From assembly GCF_902459465.1 (NCBI RefSeq), contig NC_047065.1, forward strand, positions 14,981,634 to 15,045,633: a stretch of 64,000 nucleotides of DNA, given 5' to 3'. Shown here piece after piece: positions 54,962-64,000 of the stretch. Position 1 is the stretch's first letter, and every line of letters begins with the position of its first letter. The notes beneath the pieces are model-generated. The model was not told the origin of the DNA. It saw only the letters and a program-made list of their open reading frames with translations, and searched no databases. The translations under genes were made by a program, and so were the position numbers. This DNA is from Asterias rubens (Eukaryota > Echinodermata > Asteroidea > Forcipulatida > Asteriidae).

Positions 54962-55424
54962 TCTAACACAATGCTCCTATACCAACTTTTCCAGTCCTAG
55001 GCTCACTGTTCAGTCCAGCAGGATGACATGATGCAGATATTCATCTATGCATCTTGTATAACTTTATATGTTTGGGTCGAGATCCCTGTGTGACTTTGTA
55101 CCTTTTTATCCACATGAAGTTTAATTATTTATGGTGTGGTGAAACTCATGGTCTACAATACATGTATAGCTAATGGTTCACTCTAATCTGATTTATTTAA
55201 AATAAAATTAATCTTATGGGGAAAAGAACAGAGAAGAGAATTGTACAGTAAATTCCAGCAAGTCTTTAATGAATTTGGCAAAATGTATGGTATTTCATTT
55301 GAATGAAGGCGAAGAATTTGCAAAGCAAATAACAAGTTCATCTGATAATGCTACCCAATTTATCCAGGGCTTCCTGGGTGTGCTTGTGTTTAAACGCTTT
55401 CGATTGTTTGATTTTTATAAGGTT

Positions 55425-55630
55425 TCAGTGCAATCTCCTTTTTATATTGTATATATATATCGTTGAAATATTTTAGTGCAATCTCCTTTTTATATTGTAT
55501 ATATATCGTTGAAATATCTTAGTGCAATCTCCTTTTTATATTGTATATATATTTTTTTAAATTTTGTATATAAATATATTTTTTACATTGTATATAATAT
55601 GTATTTTTTTAAATATTGTATATACATAGA
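55425..55630. repeat. ~48-bp AT-rich tandem repeat, three units plus TA-rich tract
   Basis: GTGCAATCTCCTTTTTATAT recurs at 55428, 55473 and 55522 with TATCGTTGAAATAT between, then degenerates into TATA-rich sequence. Confidence 0.65.
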
Positions 55631-56149
55631 GATTATATCGTTGGCAGGGGTCTGGTTTTACACATCTTTTTTACATTTTTGCTACTTTTGTTTTAACCTT
55701 GACCCCTGTCTAATTGAGTGGGTAATTGAGTGTATTGAGATAGTTCTGGGTTCAACTCCTCTCATAGTGTCCTAAATTGTATTGAAGGGAAAAACTCTCA
55801 ACATCTTTTCAAATCATAACTGTTTTTAATTTTTTGTGCTTCAGCAAACTACATATAAAACCTTGTTTCAATTAATCATTGACATACAATCTTGGTAAGC
55901 TGATGTAAGACATCTGGACTACCGTTCAGATTGTAATGGGTTCAATTCCAACCCAAATCTCGTTCCCAGGTCTGATCAATCTAGCTGCACTTTTTTTCCA
56001 GCATAACCCTTGGAAATGGTCATTAAAGTATGCCATGTAATGGCCCTAAGGCATTATAGCCGTAGGATGAGTGAAATCATCAAAGCATTTAGAAATATTT
56101 GAATGCCACTCCAAGTATTTTCACAACAGCTCTATTTGTAAAAGCTTTG

Positions 56150-57062
56150 TACATGTGCTTCCATTCTGTATAACATGGTTCTGGGTTCAATTTCTGACTT
56201 AGTTTCCCATGTTTACTTGAAGGAACAACTCTGTATATATTTTTTATATCATAATGGTTTTGATGTTACAGCAAAGTAGATGCATATACTTTTGAGCATT
56301 TATATGCAATCTTATTGGTGTAAGGTATGACATCTGCACTACCATGCAGATTGTTGTGGGTTCGAGTCCCACCCAATTTGCCTATAGGTGATTGAAGGGC
56401 ATCAAATATGCATAGAGTTAGATTGCTGAAGATCAAAATGTTACAACATCAACAAATATAATTGAGATGCCATGCCAACCATTTTCACAAAAGCCTTTTT
56501 TTTACACCAGCAACTTATACAGTCACATTATGTACTTCCATTAGATTATTCTGGGTTCAACAATATGCTCCCCATAGAACCAATCAGAGTAGTGACTGAT
56601 TCTAAACTGAAACCTCCGACCTCCTATACTCCCACTTTTTCATATTTCTTCAGTCTCCTGACGATTAGCTTTAGTCGAAAGGTTGAGACCAATTAAGGAC
56701 TTACTTTGAGGTAGTGAAGTTAAAAACTATCCTATTAGCTTTAGTATTCCCGGCCGATTTTCTACCTTCCGCCCAGGTAGTAATTAAAAAGCTTGGCAGT
56801 TCTTTTCAGAACAGAGGACTTGAGAGAAGTCTCCTGAAAATCTTCTCCGTGGTAGTAGAATATAGATTATAGCAATAACTCAACCTGGCAAGTATCTACA
56901 CACATGGTGTTGCCACAAACTAAATATATATCAATACCTCACCATGCAATCCCTCAAATCCCATAGAAACAATTTCTTAAACACATTAAAATGATTGACA
57001 TGTCATGCCTAAGTACTTTCACAAAATCCTTTTTGTACACCAGCAACTTGTTTGCATGTTCT
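56150..57062. repeat. Segmental duplication copy 1 with tRNA-like SINE head
   Basis: Collinear with 58345-59288. Includes a family-1-like head at 56318-56385 (GTAAGGTATGACATCTGC and GTGGGTTCGAGTCCCACCC) and the hammerhead-like motif near 56640-56690. A third, partial copy is at 59343-59560 and a fourth, weaker one at 55700-56150. Confidence 0.7.
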
Positions 57063-57511
57063 TCCATTGATCTTACTTGGATGTTTCTTGGTTGAAACTT
57101 AAGCTGAAGTTTCCTACTTCCATTGATCTCACTTGGTTGTTCTTGGTTGCAACTTATGCTGAAGTTTCCTACTTCCATTGATCTCACTTGGTTGTTCTTG
57201 TTTGCAACTTATGCTGAAGTGTCCTACTTCCATTGATCTCACTTGGTTGTTCTTGGTTGCAACTTATGCTGAAGTTTCCTACTTCCATTGATCTCACTTG
57301 GTTGTTCTTGGTTGCAACTTATGCTGAAGTTTCCTACTTCCAGTGATCTCACTTGGTTGTTCTTGGTTGCAACTTATGCTGAAGTTTCCTACTTCCATTG
57401 ATCTCACTTGGTTGTTCTTGGTTGCAACTTATGCTGAAGTTTCCTACTTCCATTGATCTCACTTGGTTGTTCTTGGTTGCAACTTATGCTGAAGTTTCCT
57501 ACTTCCAGTGA
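57062..57511. repeat. 55-bp minisatellite, left block (about 8 units)
   Basis: Unit TTCCATTGATCTCACTTGGT + TGTTCTTGGTTGCAACTTAT + GCTGAAGTTTCCTAC, 55 bp. The first unit (CTTACTTGGATGTTTCTTGG) is the most diverged and closest to the single copy at 59288-59342. Confidence 0.95.
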
Positions 57512-57868
57512 TAATAATAATAATAATAACAAATTCTTATATAGCGCATTTCACAATAAACCGTATCAATGCGCTTTACATTAGTCCCCTGGTCATTGGG
57601 CCAATAAACATCCCTTTAATCTTTCTCAGCTCCCATTAGGGAGTATACAGCCCCGAGCTGCCGTGGCGCTCCGAAAGCTTGTCATTCACAATATCAACCT
57701 CTACCCTCGCAGGTACCCATTTATACCCCTGGGTGAAGAGAAGCAATTATAGCAAAGTATCTTGCTCAAGGACACAAGTGTCACGACCGGGATTTGAACC
57801 CACACTCCGGTGAATTAGCACCAGAACTTGAATTCGATGCTCTTAACCACTCGGCCGTGACACTCTAT
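57512..57868 (-). mobile_element. Full-length tRNA-Leu-like SINE (family 4) inserted in the minisatellite
   Basis: Minus-strand head GTGTCACGGCCGAGTGGTTA, B box GGGTTCAAATCCCGGTCGTG, body with ACCCAGGGGTATAAATGGG and GGCGCTATATAAG-type end, tail (ATT)n at 57512-57530. TGAT borders both sides, a possible short target duplication. Confidence 0.85.
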
Positions 57869-58311
57869 GATCTCACTTGGTTCTTGTTTGGTTCTTGTTT
57901 GCAACTTAAGCTGAAGTTTCCTACTTCCATTGATCTCACTTGGTTGTTCTTGGTTGCAACTTATGCTGAAGTTTCCTACTTCCAGTGATCTCACTTGGTT
58001 GTTCTTGTTTGCAACTTATGCTGAAGTTTCCTACTTCCAGTGATCTCACTTGGTTGTTCTTGGTTGCAACTTATGCTGAAGTTTCCTACTTCCATTGATC
58101 TCACTTGGTTGTTCTTGGTTGCAACTTATGCTGAAGTTTCCTACTTCCATTGATATTAGTTGGTTGTTCTTGGTTGCAACTTGTGCTGAAGTTTCCTACT
58201 TCCATTGATCTCACTTGGTTGTTCTTGTTTGCAACTTATGCTGAAGTTTCCTACTTCCATTGATCTCACTTGGTTGTTCTTGGTTGCAACTTATGCTGAA
58301 GTTTCCTACTT
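57869..58311. repeat. 55-bp minisatellite, right block (about 8 units)
   Basis: Continuation of the same unit after the SINE; unit variants (TTCCAGTGATC, GATATTAGTTGG) differ between the blocks. Confidence 0.95.
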
Positions 58312-58344
58312 TTACTTGGTTAAAAAACTTTATATATTTGTAAA

Positions 58345-59560
58345 CCAGCTTTGTACGTGTGCTTCCATTCCTGGTTCGACTTATGAGATGGTTCTGGGTT
58401 AAATTTCTGTCTTAGTTTCCCATGTTTACTTGAAGGAAAAACTCTGCATATCTACTTGAATATCAGAATGGTCGCTTGGAGGTTTTTATTGTTGCTTTAC
58501 CAAAGTAGATTCATATACTTTTGAGCATTTATTTGCAATCTTGTTGGTGTAAGGTATGACATCTGCACTACTGTGCAGATTTTTGTGGCTTCGAGTCCCA
58601 CCCAATTTGCTATAGGTGATTGAAGGCATTGAATATGCTTAGAGCTAGAATGCTCAAGTTAAAAAAAATATCATATACAGCATCAGAAAAAAATTGAAAT
58701 GCCACGCCAAGTGTTTTCACAAAAGCCTTATTGTACACCAGCAACTTATACACATTATGTACTTCCATTGAATGCTCTCTAGATGATACTGGGTTCAACT
58801 TATGCTCCTCATAGAACCAATCAAAGCAGTGACTGACTGTACACTGAAACCTCTGAACTTACTCCCACTTCTCTCATATCTCTTCAGTCTCTTGACGATG
58901 ACTTGTGCAAGCTATAGTTGAAAGGTTGAAAACAATTAAGCATTCACTTCATTTTAGTGAAGTTATTAGCGATCTATTAGCGTAAGTAGTGATACCGGCA
59001 GATTTTCTACCTTCCGCCCAGGTAGTAGTTAAAAGGCAGGACAGTTTTTTTCAGAACAGAGAAGTCTCCTGAAAATCTACTCAATGGTAATAGAATATAT
59101 AGCAAGAACAAAATCTACCTTGCAAGTAGGCAAAACACATGGTGTTACCACAAACCAAATAAATATCGATACCTCACCATGCAATGTCTCAAATCCCATA
59201 GAAGTTTTTTCTTTAACACATTAAAAGGATTGAGGTCTTTTCCCAAAAGCCTTTTTTTTTGTACACCATCGACTTGTATGCATTATGTACTTCCATTGAT
59301 CTCACTTGGATGGTTCTGGGTTCAACTTATGCTGAAGTTTCCTAATTTTACTTGGTAAAACATCTTTATATGTTTTTCAGTTTTTATATTTTGTGCTTCA
59401 GCAACTTCCCTATGTGAAGCTACTGCAATACCTTTCAGTATTGATAGGCAATTTTGTTGGTGTAAGGTATGACATCTGCTCAACCATGCAGATTGTTGTG
59501 GGTTCGAGTCCCACCCAATTTGTCTATAAATGCTCTAAGGTATTATATAAGCATAGCTAG
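58345..59560. repeat. Segmental duplication copies 2 and 3
   Basis: 58345-59288 aligns with 56150-57062; 59288-59342 holds a single 55-bp minisatellite-like unit; 59343-59560 begins another copy with tRNA-like head GTATGACATCTGCTCAACC and GTGGGTTCGAGTCCCACCC. Confidence 0.7.
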
Positions 59561-61960
59561 GTTCCTGAAGTACAAAACTTTCCACTAAAATGAATTGATT
59601 AAATCCAAGTAAAATCAAAATTCAAAAGCATAATTTGTACCTCAAAGAAAAAGTAGTGTACTTCCTTTTCAGTCTTTTTTTCACCAAAACTTATGCAAAT
59701 GAGTTAGAGAAAATATGCTCAGGCAGTTTTCATTATTTAGTTGGTGAAGAACAAATAGCAACTTTGTGTTTGCATGTGCAGGGGTAGAATTTGCTAGAAA
59801 TAAATGTTAACGTTGATTGTACATTGTTAACAATTGCATGCTAACAAGCCTTTCCAGCTGCACCTTTTGAGCATTGCCAGCTTTACCAACCAAGCAAATA
59901 ACTTTAGTTGTGTCTTTAAAAACATGAGTGACCTTTGAGGTAACTATTAGATTTTGACAATTAAAATCCTTTTGGAAGTTAATATTCATAAACTTGAAAT
60001 TCCTCCAGTGTTGCTCAATTGATTAGAAACCTATAGTGGTCCAACAATTTTAATTATTTTCTTTTGCCAGCAATAGCTGTATCAGCTAAAAAAATCATTG
60101 TGCAAGTTCATCATTCTTTTGACAAAAAGTCCATTTTCACAATTAGTAATTATACCCAAACAACTTTTATTAGTTGAGTCCAAAGGCTCACTCTCTGTTA
60201 TAAAACTCATAACCAGTTCCAATTCTCCAAAGAAATATTTCCATCTGATAAACTAATACCCAACCCCCCCCCCCCCCCCCGCCAAAAAAACAAACAGACA
60301 AAACAAAGAACAAAAACAAATCACCCCAACAAAAATGCAAGTTATTGTTTGTAAACGGCTTGACAAAGGCTGACAAATGACAACACAACACAACACACAT
60401 TAACAACAGAAGCAGTCACTATACAAATTATTTTGCTGTGACAAAGTTTCCAACAGCGAAATCTATTTTCACATCATTTAAAATCCCAGTCAAAACATCA
60501 AACTCAGTTTATCACAATCACTTTTCTAAATTTCAGTGACATTCCATCTTTTTACAACTGAACTATAAGAAAACCTGTTTACTGTTAACGATTCTGGAGT
60601 AACAGACACCAACTGTGCTATCATTGGCTTCATGGTGCCTGCTTTTGCTGTTAAGCCTGTTCTGAAAACAATTCAATATTGTGTATCTGATTTTCATTTC
60701 TATAGAGTTGCTATTGAATTGCCATGCAGTACGCTAGAGTGGTCTTGCAGCAGCAGTGCTTAATGGAACCACACATGGACACAGGGTTGGAAGACCAAAA
60801 CTCAGCTGGATCTCTGAACTAACGGTAGCTACACAACCACACAACCCAGGAGAAGTAGACGGTTGTTACTACGTCACCGGGCAGTAGCCTTCATTGACTG
60901 ATGTTGATGAAGGGAAGAAAATCAGAAGGAGTTTCAAAAGTGTCACTTTGGATGGATGTTGGATGCTGGTGGGGGCTTAGTGGCCACAGCTCCCCCCTGG
61001 ACCTGGATCCTGCCACTGGTGAACATTTTCAAGAACAAGACTGAGCAGGACACCTCAAGTGATTGCTGAAGAGTAAAGCACAGTTTCTTCTGTGAAGGTA
61101 CAGAACAATTTGTTTATAAACATCTGAGTTTAACCCATTTTTACCATCTGAGTTTAACCCATTTTTGTTCCCCATTGCAAGTGTGTAATTTGTATAATCG
61201 AATATGACTTCTTGTAACAGTACTATCATATCAATCTCAATTAGGCATCGAGGCAATACTCGCATAACTCATTGAGACTTTACTCAATGAGGCATTACTC
61301 TAGGGAAATTAAGCTTCTTTCCTGAGTAAACAATTGTAGTGGTTTTTAACTTTTGACTTTGCTAAACAAAAGTAGACAGTAGATCTTGATTTGGCTGTAT
61401 TCCCTATACCCACAAATCTCTGTTGTCTTTAAACCACTATTGCATCGGGCAGGAGCAGCAGCTTTGTGTAATGAATGCGCTCGTGAATCGAAACGGTTAC
61501 ATATTGCACTGCCGGACAAGTTTCCCATCTTACCCTTTGCATATAGGTCGGCATGATTCAAATATGTAATGACTCCCGAGGTCAGGATATGATATTATTA
61601 TAAGGACCCTCTTTCACTGCCATTGGTCAGACCATGTCTCCGACCAAAACCAGATTTGTTTGAGAATTTCCCTCAATATGGACATCGCGTGCTGGACCAA
61701 CGGGTCTGGCAAATAGCAGCATTTTACCATGTGTGTAGCAGGCATCATTTTAACAATCACAATGCCTTTTCCATTGTGATTACTTTCAATATTTATTGGA
61801 CTAAACCAAAGGACGAGGGAAACAATGTGACTGTGTGAATGGCATGTTAGCAATATGTTGACTTTGTGTAATTGGAGAACTGAATACTTTGTACATAAAA
61901 TACTGGGTGCTGTATCAATATTCTCAATTTTGTTTAAATTATCAGACTTTAAAATTTGAC
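59560..61960. other. AT-rich intergenic stretch with a weak LINE-like trace
   Basis: At 60768-60860 the plus strand reads GHRVGRPKLSWISELT, resembling the C-terminal GRPxLSWxxxL motif of LINEs, with stops following. A C homopolymer (about 14) is near 60267. Otherwise nothing supported. Confidence 0.3.
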
Positions 61961-61961
61961 T

Positions 61962-62148
61962 CCTTAAAGTCATTGGACACTATTCGTTGTTACTTCAAGT
62001 AATTGTTAGTATCAAAATTTCTTGGTAATTTAACGAGCTCTGGATAACTGTTTATAGTATTAAACTTCAGAAACAATTGTTCACAGATTTGTATTTTTAT
62101 GCAAAATGTGCGGATCACCAAGTGAGAATCTTTGATAATATTACCAAA
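61962..62148. mobile_element. MITE family 1, shortened copy
   Basis: Left CCTTAAAGTCATTGGACACT and right CACCAAGTGAGAATCTTTGA..TATTACCAAATGTAA; the middle is deleted. Confidence 0.5.
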
Positions 62149-62676
62149 TGTAATGTGAAACTAATATCAGGGAGCGATTTCATCTAAAAACTATTATTGA
62201 GTATTGAATGATGATTTTGATGAGTAGCGACCAATACCTTTTGTGTAGCATTTGGTGAAATTGTTCAGCGATTACAGCACATTTTTATTTCATAATTGTG
62301 TTTGTTAAGTTGCAAAGTAATGGAGGGAATGTGAGACATTGGTTTAAGGAAATGTGTTTTTTGTAATCATAACTTTGCAAACAAACATGTCATTTGACAG
62401 AACAACAGTTGTCAACTATTGAAATAAACAAAACAGATTTCACAGGGGGTCTTCTGAGACAACCAATGATTTAATATTTGTTTTACTCATCACCCACTGA
62501 TCCTTGTCATTGGTCACAAATAAACTCAATATAGACAGGGATCTTGTCCATCCACACTCTCTGATAATAATATAAAAAAAATCTAAATAATGTGGAAGAC
62601 TCTATGTAGACACTAACCATGTCTGCAGTGACACAACCCTCGTTAAGACTTAATTTACCAATCAGAAGTGTCCTAT

Positions 62677-62834
62677 AATCGGGGATCGATTTCACAAAGC
62701 AATAAAATTCATCCCAAGACAATTTGTCAGTTTAATCATGAACGTGATTTCTACTCCGACATCACAACTTTACTTAACAACTTTGATTGATTTGCAGTTA
62801 AGATCAAACTTAACTCCTTGTGAAATTGGCCCCA
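62677..62834. mobile_element. Short inverted-repeat element related to 1328-1504
   Basis: GGGGATCGATTTCACAAAGC at the left and CTTGTGAAATTGGCCCC at the right; AT-rich interior. Confidence 0.5.
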
Positions 62835-63570
62835 GGACTTCTATATTAAGTTTTTGGAGCACTTTGGCAGTATACATGGTAAAAAAAAGGATGACACATG
62901 ATGCATATTTACAGCAATCAATATTGACAAAGATCTGTGTGTAGGGTATATACTATTTACTAGTGTTAGACACAATTAATGGAATATCCTCTGATCAGAA
63001 TAATTGGAAGTTTATACCAAAGTTACCCAAAGTAACAGAAAGACAAAAGGTTCAATCATTTTGCTTTTAAAATCTTCCTTATTTATGCAAAGTCTGTGTA
63101 GATGTTGTTACAAAAACTCTTGAAGGCATTACCACTTGATAATGCTGTGAGTTTTCAATGTTAAAACACATTCCAACCAGTTATTTGCTAAGTTTGACCC
63201 TTTGTTATGGGAGTAAACCACAATTATTGTCAAACTTTACAGAAAACAGGAGGTTGAAAAATTAGTTTTCAGTCCAGATTTCTCCATCTGATCTATTTCA
63301 AGGAGGATGCATGAAGGGATGTGTTTATTAGTGAACAATAAGTTGAAAACCTCTTTCATCCAATAGTTGTTTTTACATGTATGTAACACCAAACCTGATG
63401 TTTGGGGTCATCCGTTACTACACATTACAAAGAGTTCAATTTCACAAACACATTTGAAAAAAATGGTTAGCAGGTTTATATTCTTATTAGCAATTGCTGC
63501 TTAACAACTTGAAATGAGACCTGACCCAAAGTGGATCAAAATGGATCAGCAGCCGATGATTCATTTCAGG
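62835..63570. other. Intergenic stretch, nothing recognised
   Basis: AT-rich, short frames only. Confidence 0.3.
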
Positions 63571-63905
63571 ACCCAATTTCATAGAGCTGCTTAAACAAAG
63601 AGCAGCTTAAACAAAAAGCAGCTTAGCCAAAACTACCAGCTTACCAGAGTAACCAGGCAAAGTACCAATCCACATGTACTGATTTTGACTGGTTTCCTGC
63701 TAACTTTTCTGCTCAAAGAAATTTAATGAAATTGAAATTCTGCAGCTCTTTCAAAAACTGAGCTGCTTAAGCACAAAGAGCAGCTGAGCCCAACAACATT
63801 ATGCTTACCAGAATAAACATTACCAGTAAAGACGCTATAACACATGTGCAATACTCATTTTTGTTACGTAGATAATGAATCTGCTTATGCAGTTCCATGA
63901 AGCTA
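63571..63905. mobile_element. MITE family 3 copy with internal short repeats
   Basis: ACCCAATTTCATAGAGCTGC at the left, GCAGTTCCATGAAGCTAC at the right; GAGCAGCTTAAACAAA-type units repeat three times near 63590-63640. Confidence 0.6.
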
Positions 63906-64000
63906 CACCTAGATCATACTTTGACAGTTTTCGTGCTAAACAAAAAAAGCCCCAGAATATTCATGTGTTTTCACCAGTCAGTTATAGTCAGCTATCTGTC

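Noticed and set aside
56318-56385. Possible tRNA gene with a good T-arm (also at 58550, 59458 and 55900)
   Set aside because: Acceptor and anticodon stems do not pair properly and each is embedded in a repeated non-tRNA body; these are SINE heads.
57062-58311. CRISPR-like or spacer-repeat array
   Set aside because: Units are contiguous with no unique spacers; it is a eukaryotic minisatellite.

Overview
This is animal nuclear DNA with spliced genes, GT-AG introns, AT-rich intergenic sequence, dense short interspersed repeats and one 100-N assembly gap (35768-35867). No prokaryotic features are present. The protein families and the load of tRNA-derived SINEs and hairpin MITEs suggest an invertebrate deuterostome, most likely an echinoderm. 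That assignment is inferred from general character, not from a species marker.

Layout: (1) 253-12656, + strand: a complete 11-exon gene for the pseudouridine synthase RPUSD2. All exon phases agree and give 692 residues. Its introns carry SINEs and MITEs, and two SINE tails touch its splice sites. (2) 12.7-16.5 kb: intergenic MITEs, one enclosing a 41-bp minisatellite. (3) 16498-17637, - strand: an intact single-exon class A GPCR with a TATA-like box upstream. (4) 17.9-24.2 kb: intergenic repeats. (5) 24.25-24.66 kb: a CpG-rich patch with two perfect TCTCGCGAGA elements, followed at 24954-27722 by two phase-matched exons of a Ly6/uPAR (three-finger) GPI-anchored-type protein. Their intron is mostly a 21-bp minisatellite in which most units carry the E-box CACGTG. 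(6) 28-31 kb: palindromic elements. (7) 31.2-35.8 kb: a 1.09-kb tandem repeat built from tRNA-like SINE heads, interrupted by a frameshifted CCHC-knuckle gag-like retrocopy and cut by the gap. (8) 35951-37710: a broken partial copy of the mitochondrial phosphate carrier SLC25A3. (9) 38-49 kb: a retroelement graveyard (RTE-like and other LINE fragments, a possible ORF1) plus a 144-bp tandem repeat that stays open as a 48-residue repeat. (10) 50-51.4 kb: a possible decayed coding stretch of unknown origin. (11) 55.4-59.5 kb: a nested duplication with a 55-bp minisatellite, its likely single-copy progenitor and a SINE inserted inside the array. (12) 59.5-64 kb: AT-rich sequence with MITEs.

The recognisable genes do not form a pathway; they are unrelated neighbours. 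The least ordinary parts are the Ly6/uPAR locus with its promoter-like patch and E-box minisatellite, the layered repeat histories at 31-36 kb and 55-59 kb, and a hammerhead-like motif recurring in dispersed repeats. I did not find a wholly new multi-gene system.
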